A DNA stretch of 64,000 bases from Poseidonibacter antarcticus. Lineage in GTDB: Bacteria; Campylobacterota; Campylobacteria; Campylobacterales; Arcobacteraceae. Within the stretch, counting starts at the first letter, position 1. Each line of letters starts with the position of its first letter. Shown one piece after another: positions 44,801-52,925 of the stretch. The position numbers and the translations under genes are program-made. The DNA is taken from assembly GCF_003667345.1 (NCBI RefSeq), contig NZ_RCWF01000001.1, forward strand, positions 62,001 to 126,000. The letters run 5' to 3'. The notes under the pieces were generated by a model. It saw only the letters and a program-made list of their open reading frames with translations. It was not told the DNA's origin and ran no database searches.

Positions 44801-45420
44801 TGTCTTGCTGTTTGGATATATTTTTCTAAAAACACTCCACTATTACTAAAGTTTGCACCTGCTAATTTAATAACACCTTCATAAGCATCAACTAATTCTT
44901 TCTCAGAGAAGCAAAGCTTCATTCCAATTCCACCACCACCTGCTGTACTTTTTAACATTACAGGATAAGTAATTTCTTTTGCTGTTATTTTTGCTTCTTC
45001 AATACTTGAAAGTAATTCACTTCCTTCTAATAATGGTACATCATTATCTTTTGCAATTTGTCTTGCTGTATGTTTTAATCCAAACTCTTCAATATGTTTT
45101 GAGTTTGGACCTATAAATACAATTCCATTATCTTCACAAGCCTGTACAAAATTTACATTTTCACTTAAGAATCCATATCCTGGATGAATTGCATCTACAT
45201 TATATTCTTTACAAATTTTTATAATTTTTTTATAATCAAGATATGTTTCATCAAGTGTTATCCCATCTAAAGATACTGAAATATCTGAATTCATTACAAA
45301 AGATGCATTTTTATCTGCTTGACTATATATTGTCACTGATTCTATGTTCATCTTTTTTAAAGTTTTTATTATTCTGTTTGCTATTTCTGCACGATTAGCA
45401 ATTAAAACTCTTTTAAACAT
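41821..45420 (-). CDS. Biotin-dependent guanidine carboxylase (urea carboxylase family)
   Basis: A 1199-residue enzyme. Order: biotin carboxylase (1-445; [14 protein letters not shown] glycine loop), carboxyltransferase parts of AHS2/AHS1 type (about 455-800), urea-carboxylase-specific region with [20 protein letters not shown] (about 980-1000), and a C-terminal biotinyl domain with [10 protein letters not shown], Lys carrying biotin. Databases call this urea carboxylase. The guanidine-II riboswitch directly upstream, the UAAP genes and the guanidine-I switch at the operon head point to guanidine as the true substrate. AAGGAA precedes the ATG. Confidence 0.92.
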   Translation of the reverse strand: [1199 protein letters not shown]

Positions 45421-45444
45421 TCTATTTCCTTAAAGTATTTTTGT

Positions 45445-45485
45445 GGGCCGTCCCGAATGAATATATCTTATAAGTCGTCTTATAA
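45445..45485 (-). promoter_or_regulatory. Guanidine-II (mini-ykkC) riboswitch
   Basis: Read on the minus strand there are two small hairpins, each with an ACGR tetraloop: TTATAAG-ACGA-CTTATAA (45485-45468) and GGG-ACGG-CCC (45454-45445), 13 bases apart. Both loops are closed by a G-C pair. This is the hallmark of the mini-ykkC class. The carboxylase ribosome site (about 45427-45432) lies a dozen bases downstream, so translational control is expected. Confidence 0.85.
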
Positions 45486-45526
45486 AATAAAAAGATAAGG
45501 TTCTTTTAAACCGTAGTTTTGTTTTT

Positions 45527-46147
45527 TTATTTATCCCAAATAATTAATTGAATTGGTGTTGGGTTATATCCATTACAAGGATTGTTAAGTTGTGGACAAT
45601 TTGAAATTAATACTAAAGTATCCATAAGTGCTACCATTTCAACATAATCACCTTTTTTTGATATTCCATCAACAATTGCTAAATGTCCATTTTCTTCAAC
45701 AGGTACATTCATAAAAAAGTTTACATTATTTGTAATATCTTTAGGACTCATTTCTAATTCACCAACTAATGTTAAGTAATTATCTCTACAAGAGTGCATA
45801 TATCTTTTATCTAAACCAAATCTAACAGAGTTACTCTCAGCACTACAATGTCCACCTAAAGTATCGTGATTTCCACAAGTATCTTCTACTATTTCCATTA
45901 AAACATTATCATCACTAGATATTAGTTTAGTTCCTGTTGTAATAAAAATACTACCTTGTTCTCTTATCGTATCTGTTGGACTATATCTATCGTTATAATC
46001 ATTGTTATTATAAAAAAGTGTATCAACTGCTTGACAACCTTCTAAATCAACTATTCTAAATGTTTGACCTTTTTTTACAACACCTGACCATGGAAGACCT
46101 GATAAAAGTTTTTCGTTATAAACTGCATTTTCAATATTTTTTGACAT
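45527..46147 (-). CDS. Carboxyguanidine deiminase subunit (urea amidolyase-associated protein 2)
   Basis: A 206-residue protein of the DUF1989 family, with a UAAP2-type profile: FRIVDLEGCQAVDTLFYNN, SIFITTGTKLISSD and ESNSVRFGLDKRYMHSC. Paired UAAP1/UAAP2 proteins form the carboxyguanidine deiminase CgdAB in guanidine-degrading bacteria. It lies ten bases after the partner gene. C- and H-containing motifs (CGNHDTLGGHCSAE) likely bind metal. A 106-base gap with the second riboswitch follows. Confidence 0.85.
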   Translation of the reverse strand: MSKNIENAVYNEKLLSGLPWSGVVKKGQTFRIVDLEGCQAVDTLFYNNNDYNDRYSPTDTIREQGSIFITTGTKLISSDDNVLMEIVEDTCGNHDTLGGHCSAESNSVRFGLDKRYMHSCRDNYLTLVGELEMSPKDITNNVNFFMNVPVEENGHLAIVDGISKKGDYVEMVALMDTLVLISNCPQLNNPCNGYNPTPIQLIIWDK

Positions 46148-46157
46148 TTTTTAATCC

Positions 46158-46874
46158 TTACGCAAAGTATCTATTTGTATTTTGAAAGCCTCTTTTGGCT
46201 TCATCAGAAAAATCTACATAATCTTCATCTTTAAAATCTATAGAATCAAAGATAGTAATTTCTACATCACTTGGGTTATAAGTACCTTTATCCATTGCAT
46301 GGGGTGTATTTGATAAAACAAGAAGAACATCCATATGTGCAGTTAATTCAATAACATCACCTTTTTTTGCACATCTTGGGTTTAATTCTAATTTTGAACC
46401 CTCTTTAACATCAACTTTTCTAAAAAGGTTTAAAGCTGGAATCATATCTTTTTTACCCATTCCATATTTACCAATTTCAATTAAAAAGTTTTCTCTATCT
46501 GATTTAAAGTATCCATTTCTACAGCTTTCATAAGTTGCATCACCTTCAAAGTTTTCTTTTATAACTCTTGGATTACTAATTCCACCTAAGATATCAAATA
46601 AACCATCTGTAGTATCACCTGTAATTGCAAATAAAACTCTTCCCATTTCAGAAAGTAAAACTTTTTTCTTTCCTAAAAAGGCATTCCATTGTACTTTTAC
46701 TGTATCTGCACTATTAAATCTTTCTGCTACATTTGAAGAGTTATAAAACATAGCACTTAAACTTGCATTATCATCTAATGCTTTTAATTGAATAGTTTGT
46801 CCTCTTTTTATTCTTTTTGACCATTTTACACTTGAATATAAAATTTCATTTAATACTATTTTTTCACTTTTCAT
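46158..46874 (-). CDS. Carboxyguanidine deiminase subunit (urea amidolyase-associated protein 1)
   Basis: A 238-residue DUF1989 protein, paralogous to the gene that follows: GQTIQLKALDDNASLSAMFY, SADTVKVQWNAFLGKKK and DVKEGSKLELNPR. It has the longer UAAP1 form. With UAAP2 it should convert carboxyguanidine to allophanate and ammonia. It overlaps the ABC ATPase gene by one base. Confidence 0.85.
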   Translation of the reverse strand: MKSEKIVLNEILYSSVKWSKRIKRGQTIQLKALDDNASLSAMFYNSSNVAERFNSADTVKVQWNAFLGKKKVLLSEMGRVLFAITGDTTDGLFDILGGISNPRVIKENFEGDATYESCRNGYFKSDRENFLIEIGKYGMGKKDMIPALNLFRKVDVKEGSKLELNPRCAKKGDVIELTAHMDVLLVLSNTPHAMDKGTYNPSDVEITIFDSIDFKDEDYVDFSDEAKRGFQNTNRYFA

Positions 46875-47605
46875 TATTTTTTTCCTTTTTTACTTGCATC
46901 AATATCATTTACGATTGTTGAGCCATATCTATTTGGGTAATCTTTATCAGTTTTAACCTTGTCAAATACTAGTACTCTAGTACCTAATTTAAAAGCTTCA
47001 CTAATATCGTGAGTTACCATTACAACACCAAAATTTAATTTAGAATGAATATCTAAAAGTAAATCATGCATATCTTTACTAATACCTGGATCTAAAGCTC
47101 CAAAAGGTTCATCTAGTAATAATAGTTTTGGTTCTTTTACTAGTGATTGTGCTATTGATAATCTTTGTTTCATTCCACCTGATAATTCGTGTGGATATTT
47201 TTTACTTGCACTATATAAACCAACTGCTTTTAAAATCTCATAAGCTTTTTCATAAGCTTCTTTTTTTGCTTTTCCAAAAAGTTTTCCAAAAAGTTTTGAT
47301 TTTTTAAACTCTAAACCAATAATCACATTATCAATAACATTTAAGTGACTTAATGTTGAATATCGTTGAAAAACAATTCCTCGCTCATCACTTGGTTCTT
47401 TTGGATATTCATTTCCTTCAAATTTTAGTGTACCTTTTGAGGGAGTTTCTACACCTAGTAACATTCTTAAAAATGTAGTTTTACCACATCCAGATGGTCC
47501 TACTAATGCACAAAATTCACCTTCATTCATAGAAAAGTTTAAATTTTCTAGAATAATATCTTCACCATATATTTTCCATATATTTTTAGCTTCTACTAAT
47601 TTCAT
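46874..47605 (-). CDS. ABC transporter ATP-binding protein of the guanidine operon
   Basis: A 243-residue ATPase of the nitrate/taurine-type import family. Walker A is GPSGCGKTTFLR, Q-loop VFQRYSTL, signature ELSGGMKQRLSIAQSL, Walker B LLLDEPFGALD, and the switch His is in MVTHDISEA. It works with the permease two bases upstream and the binding protein at the operon head. The substrate is inferred as guanidine or a related nitrogen compound from the riboswitch. Confidence 0.92.
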   Translation of the reverse strand: MKLVEAKNIWKIYGEDIILENLNFSMNEGEFCALVGPSGCGKTTFLRMLLGVETPSKGTLKFEGNEYPKEPSDERGIVFQRYSTLSHLNVIDNVIIGLEFKKSKLFGKLFGKAKKEAYEKAYEILKAVGLYSASKKYPHELSGGMKQRLSIAQSLVKEPKLLLLDEPFGALDPGISKDMHDLLLDIHSKLNFGVVMVTHDISEAFKLGTRVLVFDKVKTDKDYPNRYGSTIVNDIDASKKGKK

Positions 47606-47607
47606 TA

Positions 47608-48420
47608 TTACTCCTTACCAAACCAAGGGAATAGTTTTTTATTAAATTGTCTTAAAATAAAGTCAATTAAAAATGCTAAAAACGTAATCCATAAAACATA
47701 AGGTAAAATTACATCCATTGCTAGATAACGTCTAACTAAAAATATTCTATAACCTAAACCTTCCGTTGCCGCAATTGCTTCTGCTGAAATTAAAAATATC
47801 CATGCAGTTCCTAGTGTTGTTCTTATCGCATCAATTAATCTTGGTAATATTTGAGGAGTAATTACTCTTATAATGATCTGCCAAGTACTAGCACCTAAAG
47901 TTTGAACTTTAATAATTTGTTCACTAGGTATTTCTGTTACTCTTTGGTAAATTTCTCTTGTAATAATTGGAGAAACTCCGATAATAATTAAAACAACTTT
48001 AGATAGCTCCCCTAAACCAAAAACAATAAATAGAATTGGTAACAAAGCCATGGTAGGAATTAAAGAAAATAGCCAAACTAAAGGAGATAATGTTGAAGTC
48101 ATATAAGGTATTGCACCTATAGATACACCAATAACCAAGCCAATAATTGCACTAATAATTACACCAAAAAAAAGTCTTTTTAAACTCGATATTGTGTCTT
48201 CTAATAATATATATTTACCATTTCTCTTATTTTCTTCAAAAGCCATCTTACTTATTGTATTTACACTCTTCTCGATTGATGGCAAAAGCTTATCATTCGG
48301 ATTCTCTGCTAATCTTTGTGTTGAAGCACTTATATAAACTAGGATTATTATTATAAATGGCAATAATCCTAAAAGTATATTAGTTGACTTTGATGGAACT
48401 TGATTAATCAATCTTTTCAT
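47608..48420 (-). CDS. ABC transporter permease of the guanidine operon
   Basis: A 270-residue permease with about six membrane helices. The cytoplasmic EAA-type loop reads VQTLGASTWQIIIRVITPQ, and the final helices resemble SsuC/TauC proteins. The first periplasmic loop (about 38-70) is unusually long for the family. It lies ten bases after the cysteine hydrolase gene and pairs with the ATPase downstream. Confidence 0.9.
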   Translation of the reverse strand: MKRLINQVPSKSTNILLGLLPFIIIILVYISASTQRLAENPNDKLLPSIEKSVNTISKMAFEENKRNGKYILLEDTISSLKRLFFGVIISAIIGLVIGVSIGAIPYMTSTLSPLVWLFSLIPTMALLPILFIVFGLGELSKVVLIIIGVSPIITREIYQRVTEIPSEQIIKVQTLGASTWQIIIRVITPQILPRLIDAIRTTLGTAWIFLISAEAIAATEGLGYRIFLVRRYLAMDVILPYVLWITFLAFLIDFILRQFNKKLFPWFGKE

Positions 48421-48429
48421 TATTTACTC

Positions 48430-49062
48430 CTAAAATAGTTTTATAAAACTATTTACTGTAGATAGTTGACCCCAAACACCACCTTCTTCTAATATCATTT
48501 GTTCACAAGCTTCTCTTATTTCTGGTTTAAAAGCTGATATTGCATCTTTTAAATAAAAACAGTTATAACCTCTGTCCGTAGCCTCTCGTAAAGTAGTATG
48601 AACACAAACATCAGCAGTAACTCCAGCAATAGCAATATTTTCTATACCTTTATTTTTTAATATTTCATCAATATTTGTAGTTAAAAATGTTCCATAACTA
48701 GACTTATCTAAAACTATTTCATTTTTAAGAGGACTTAATTCATCAATAATATCGTTACCATATTCGCCACGAATCATAAGTCGTCCCATTGGTCCTTGAT
48801 CGCCATACTTTGCTCCAGCATTCTCAGATCTTTGTAATTTTATTTGTGAACAATCGGATAAATCACTTGCATAATTTTCTCTTGTAAATATTATTGTTAA
48901 ACCAAGTTCTCTTGCTTTGTCTAATAGCTTTTTTGTATTTGGAATGATTGGTTTTACCCAATCTAATCCATTACACTTATCAGCATAACCACCTTCAGAA
49001 CAGAAGTCTCTTTGAAAATCAATAAGAACCAATGCAGTTTTTTCTGTACTTAAAGAATCCAT
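48430..49062 (-). CDS. Isochorismatase-family cysteine hydrolase
   Basis: A 210-residue amidohydrolase of the isochorismatase fold. The triad is visible as Asp in LVLIDFQRDF, Lys in VLDKSSYGTF and Cys in GVTADVCVHTTLREATDRG. Family members include biuret, ureidoacrylate and nicotinamide hydrolases. Its position inside the importer genes of a guanidine operon suggests it takes a biuret-like or substituted-urea substrate carried by the same transporter. It lies three bases after the binding-protein gene. Confidence 0.88.
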   Translation of the reverse strand: MDSLSTEKTALVLIDFQRDFCSEGGYADKCNGLDWVKPIIPNTKKLLDKARELGLTIIFTRENYASDLSDCSQIKLQRSENAGAKYGDQGPMGRLMIRGEYGNDIIDELSPLKNEIVLDKSSYGTFLTTNIDEILKNKGIENIAIAGVTADVCVHTTLREATDRGYNCFYLKDAISAFKPEIREACEQMILEEGGVWGQLSTVNSFIKLF

Positions 49063-49065
49063 TTT

Positions 49066-50136
49066 TTAAAGTTTCCCTTCTGCAGCCATTTTTATATATG
49101 TATTATCAAATCTTAGTTTTATGTTATTTTTATCTCCATAAATTTTTCCATTAGGAAAAGAAATCCCAATAAATTCCGCATCAGGTGCACCTTCTCCAAG
49201 TATTCCATGCTCAAAAGAAAATTGACTAACTTTTTTCATAGTATTAATAATTTCTTGGCTTTCTACAAATTTAAGTGCATCTTTTACATTATAAAACATC
49301 ATTGTTGAGTCTAATTGTTCTTGGAAACTTTTTATATTTGTTCCTGAATCTTTAGCCATAAAAGATAGTGCCTCTTTATCTTTATTTTTAACAATTTCCA
49401 TAACTTCAAACCAAGCACCAACTAATGCTTTTCCTAATTCTGGATTATCATTTAATATTTTAGTATGTATAACAATATTATCGATTATTTCTCCAGGAAT
49501 ATTACTTGAATTAAATACTATATTAGCACCGTTAGATTTTTTAATTTCACTTAATTGTGGATTCCATGTAACTAAAGAAGTTACATCATCAGATGAATAC
49601 GCTGCTATAATATCAGCATCAGACGTATTAATAATACTAATATCTCTTTCACTAAGTCCTACTGTATCTAAACCTCTTGCTAATAAATAGTGAGAAACTG
49701 ATAACTCTACAAGGTTAACTGTTTGACCTTTAATATCTTCAAGTTTATTTTTATCTTTTAATACAATTCCATCATTTCCATTTGAAAAATCTTGAGTAAT
49801 TAATATTGTAGAATCAACTCCTCCAGCAGCTGGAATTGTTAAGACATCCATGTTCGTCATTAATGCTGCATCGAATGTACCTGCTGTATATTGATTGATT
49901 TGCTCAATGTAATCATTAACTTGAACTACTTCAATATTAATCCCATATTTTTTTGCCCATTTATTTACTATACCTTTTTGTGCAGCATAAGGTAATGGCA
50001 TATTTCCTACATAAATAGTCCACGCGATTTTAAAATCTTTTTTAGTCTCAGCTTGAAGAGAGCTTGTCGTTAATCCTAATACTAAAACAGACAGTGACAG
50101 TGCTTTGATTAGTTTTTTGAAAGTAGTTGATTTCAT
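49066..50136 (-). CDS. ABC transporter substrate-binding protein (NMT1/TauA-like)
   Basis: A protein of about 356 residues with a signal peptide (KLIKALSLSVLVLGLTT, cleavage near LQA-E). The mature part starts FKIAWTIYVGNMPLPYAAQ, a common opening of nitrate/taurine/thiamine-precursor-like binding proteins. I start at ATG 50136, preceded by AGGAGA; the frame extends to 50169, inside the riboswitch stem. It is the first gene after the guanidine-I riboswitch, so guanidine or a related compound is the probable ligand. Confidence 0.9.
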   Translation of the reverse strand: MKSTTFKKLIKALSLSVLVLGLTTSSLQAETKKDFKIAWTIYVGNMPLPYAAQKGIVNKWAKKYGINIEVVQVNDYIEQINQYTAGTFDAALMTNMDVLTIPAAGGVDSTILITQDFSNGNDGIVLKDKNKLEDIKGQTVNLVELSVSHYLLARGLDTVGLSERDISIINTSDADIIAAYSSDDVTSLVTWNPQLSEIKKSNGANIVFNSSNIPGEIIDNIVIHTKILNDNPELGKALVGAWFEVMEIVKNKDKEALSFMAKDSGTNIKSFQEQLDSTMMFYNVKDALKFVESQEIINTMKKVSQFSFEHGILGEGAPDAEFIGISFPNGKIYGDKNNIKLRFDNTYIKMAAEGKL

Positions 50137-50169
50137 TAGATTTCTCCTAAATAGAATTTTGAAACACAT

Positions 50170-50308
50170 AGAGGTATTAACCTCCCGGGCTTTTATCCCT
50201 CCGTGTAACTCTATTTAAGAGTCGGTTGCTCTTGGACCAGTCATCTTTAAAAGATCGGAACCCTAGCTACCATTGTTAGTTGTTTAAATGAGATATGTTA
50301 ATACCTCT
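50170..50308 (-). promoter_or_regulatory. Guanidine-I (ykkC) riboswitch
   Basis: On the minus strand the aptamer blocks appear in order: GCTAGGGTTCCG (about 50267-50256), ACTGGTCCAAGAG (about 50242-50230), ACGGAGGGATAAAAGCCCGG (about 50204-50185). They match the ykkC consensus closely. A 12-base outer stem is formed by 50297-50308 with 50170-50181. The strand that closes it can also fold locally as GAGGT-TAAT-ACCTC, an obvious switching alternative. It precedes the importer genes of the guanidine operon. Confidence 0.95.
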
Positions 50309-50398
50309 AATATGATTTCATTGGATTAAGTATAAAAGAAATTGAAATAAAATTCAACACTTAAGTCTATAAATTATATACAATCTTTAAAAATTAAG

Positions 50399-51205
50399 CT
50401 ATTTATTCTTAAAATTATTCTCTATTAAAATTTTAAGTTCACTTATTTCAGTTCTAAGTTTTTTAATTTCATCATTTACATGTATTTCATTTAAATGAAC
50501 TTCATCTAGAAGTTCTTGATCCTCTTTTTTATTTAAGATTGCCATTGCATCAACAATAATTGCTACAACTAAATTTATCATTACAAAAGTTACAACAAAA
50601 ATAAAAGGTACAAAGAACAACCACGCATGAGGTGAAACTTCCATTATAGGCCGAACAATTCCCATTGACCAAGATTCTAAAGTCATAATTTGGAATAAAG
50701 TATAAAAAGATTCTCCTAACGTTCCAAACCATTGAGGAAAATTTTGTGAAAATAGTTGAGTAGACATAATCGCAGAAATATAAAAGAATAATGTCATTAA
50801 AGCAATTACAGATAACATACCAGGAATCACACTAACTAAAGCAGAAACAATTTTTTTCATTTGAGGCACTGCTGTAACTATTCTAAATAATCGTAAAACT
50901 CGTAAAATCCTTAATATCTCAAAACCTGAACTAGTTGGAACTAATGAAATTGCAACAACAAAAAAGTCAAATAAACTCCAAGGGTCTTTGAAAAAAGACA
51001 ATCTATGAATATAAATTCTAAGAATAATTTCTATTGTAAATATAGTGATAACAAATTGATTGAAAAAGTTTGTATAGCTTTCAAAACTTGACATAAGTGT
51101 TTTAGAAGTTTCTAATCCCATTGTAATACCATTTAAAATAATTAAATAAATAATAAATTTTGTAAATAGATTACTTTCTATAAAAATTTTAATTTTATTA
51201 AACAT
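50399..51205 (-). CDS. NavAb-like voltage-gated sodium channel
   Basis: A single-domain, six-helix channel subunit of about 268 residues that forms tetramers. It resembles Arcobacter butzleri NavAb over almost its full length. S4 carries Arg at 99, 102, 105 and 108; the selectivity filter TLESWSM falls at 175-181, with the key Glu at 177, exactly NavAb numbering. This supports ATG 51205 (MFNKIK), preceded by GGAGAA, over TTG 51217. A C-terminal coiled coil follows ([15 protein letters not shown]). It stands alone upstream of the guanidine operon leader. Confidence 0.96.
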   Translation of the reverse strand: MFNKIKIFIESNLFTKFIIYLIILNGITMGLETSKTLMSSFESYTNFFNQFVITIFTIEIILRIYIHRLSFFKDPWSLFDFFVVAISLVPTSSGFEILRILRVLRLFRIVTAVPQMKKIVSALVSVIPGMLSVIALMTLFFYISAIMSTQLFSQNFPQWFGTLGESFYTLFQIMTLESWSMGIVRPIMEVSPHAWLFFVPFIFVVTFVMINLVVAIIVDAMAILNKKEDQELLDEVHLNEIHVNDEIKKLRTEISELKILIENNFKNK

Positions 51206-51276
51206 ATATTTCTCCAAAAAATTAGAATGATTGTGATTTATTATATTTATGATTAGATTGGAATAGCTAAAATTAG

Positions 51277-52296
51277 CTATCCCATTGGGTAAAGTATATC
51301 TTTTTGAATTTCTTCGATTTTTTTCATTAGTTCATCATCAATTTTAAATTTGAATGCTGCTAATGAATCATCTAATTGATCTAATTGTCTTGCACCTATA
51401 ATTGTAGATGCAACAAAATCAAAGTGTTTTGAATAAGCAACTGCTAGTGTAACAGTTGAGATACCGTATTCTTTTGCTAGTTGTTCATATCTTTTTGTAG
51501 CTTCGATTGTTTTAGGATTTACAAATCTTGTAGCTTGTGCTTGTACTCTTGGATTTGGATTTTTCATATATGCTGAAAATCTTGCTTCCTCTGGGTAAAA
51601 GTTATTATTGTATTTTCCTGATAAAACTCCACCTGCTATTGGCGAGTATGGAAGAAGTGAAATATTTTCATTTTTACATACTGTTGAAAGTTCATCTAAA
51701 AATCTTGGATTTAGTAAAGAAAAGTTATTTTGAATTGATTCAAATCTCGCTAAATTTTTATTTTTTGATGTTTCATTTGCTTTTGTAAGTCCATAAGCAC
51801 TATCATTTGAAGTACCAATATATCTTACTTTTCCTTCACGAACCAATTCATCAAAAGCTCTTAAACTCTCTTCAATTGGCACAATAGTATCAGGCCAGTG
51901 CATTTGGTAAAGGTCGATATAATCAGTTTTTAACTCTTTTAGACTTCCTTCAACTGCTTTTTTAATATGAAAAGAATCAATAGCTGTAAGTCCATTTCTA
52001 ATAGGTGGTACAAACCACCCTGATGCTGCTCCTGCAACTTTTGTAGCTAAGATAATAGAATCTCTTTTTTTAGTTTGTAACCACTCACCTACCCATTGTT
52101 CTGTAATTCCTGCTGTACTTGCTTTTGGAGGTACGGGATAGATTTCTGCTGTATCATAAAAGTTTATACCTTCAGCATAAGCTTTGTCCATTATTTTAAA
52201 AGCTTCACTTTTTGATGTACTTGAACCAAATGTCATAGTTCCCATACAAATAGAAGAAACTCTAAGTCCACTTTTTCCTATGTATCTAAAATCCAT
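51277..52296 (-). CDS. Aldo/keto reductase
   Basis: A 339-residue NADPH-dependent oxidoreductase with an (alpha/beta)8 barrel. Catalytic residues appear in YDTAEIYP (Asp, Tyr), LATKV (Lys) and QMHWPD (His). The long loop after the Tyr ([19 protein letters not shown]) is typical of Tas-like members. The physiological carbonyl substrate is unknown. It ends an efflux operon region: the TetR gene begins 12 bases upstream on the same strand. Confidence 0.92.
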   Translation of the reverse strand: MDFRYIGKSGLRVSSICMGTMTFGSSTSKSEAFKIMDKAYAEGINFYDTAEIYPVPPKASTAGITEQWVGEWLQTKKRDSIILATKVAGAASGWFVPPIRNGLTAIDSFHIKKAVEGSLKELKTDYIDLYQMHWPDTIVPIEESLRAFDELVREGKVRYIGTSNDSAYGLTKANETSKNKNLARFESIQNNFSLLNPRFLDELSTVCKNENISLLPYSPIAGGVLSGKYNNNFYPEEARFSAYMKNPNPRVQAQATRFVNPKTIEATKRYEQLAKEYGISTVTLAVAYSKHFDFVASTIIGARQLDQLDDSLAAFKFKIDDELMKKIEEIQKDILYPMG

Positions 52297-52307
52297 AATA
52301 TTCCTTT

Positions 52308-52913
52308 TTATTCTTTTTCATCATTTTTAATTGAGTTTAAAATTGTCTCAATATTACACTTTGTCGAATTATCACAAGCTTTAAACTCATGACTTAAAGA
52401 TAATACTAAATTACCTAAAATACTTGAGATTATTTCAAGTGATATTTCTTCTGTATCGCAAGGTTTGAACTCTTTACATTCTACGCCTTGCTTTAGATAA
52501 TGATTTATAAGATTTAGGTTTTCTTTATTAAAACAACGTAACTTTTTAATTTCATCGCTGTTTTTTTTAGTAAAGGCTAATCTTAAAAATTCAACTAAAA
52601 TATAAGTGAACTTTTCATCTTTTTCTTTTGATTTAAAAATATATTTAACTATAAAAATGATTTTTTCTTTATTTGTTTTATACTCATTAATCTTTTCATT
52701 AATTTGAATATGCATATTTTCAAAATATACTTTTATATATTCGTTTATTACATCATCTTTCGTTTTAAAATATTTATAAAAAGTTCCTTTTTCTATATTA
52801 GCCAAGTAGGTAATTTCTGAAATTGTTGTTTCATTAATACCTTTAGAATAAAATAAATCAGATGATATTTTCATAATCTCATTTTTTGTTTTTTCTTTTA
52901 AATTATCCTGCAT
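52308..52913 (-). CDS. TetR-family regulator downstream of the RND pump
   Basis: A 201-residue regulator with an N-terminal domain KNEIMKISSDLFYSKGINET and ANIEKGTFYKYFKTKDDVI. The ligand domain has several Cys (C126, C141, C149, C182, C188). It begins 13 bases after the RND pump gene and is co-transcribed, so it probably tunes the pump. Together with the divergent MarR gene at 58481, the pump has two regulators. Confidence 0.88.
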   Translation of the reverse strand: MQDNLKEKTKNEIMKISSDLFYSKGINETTISEITYLANIEKGTFYKYFKTKDDVINEYIKVYFENMHIQINEKINEYKTNKEKIIFIVKYIFKSKEKDEKFTYILVEFLRLAFTKKNSDEIKKLRCFNKENLNLINHYLKQGVECKEFKPCDTEEISLEIISSILGNLVLSLSHEFKACDNSTKCNIETILNSIKNDEKE

Positions 52914-52925
52914 TGACTACCTTTC

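Noticed and set aside
41821-45420. Plain annotation as urea carboxylase for urea use
   Set aside because: Both flanking riboswitches sense guanidine and the UAAP genes are carboxyguanidine deiminase subunits, so guanidine fits better; urea remains possible as a minor substrate.
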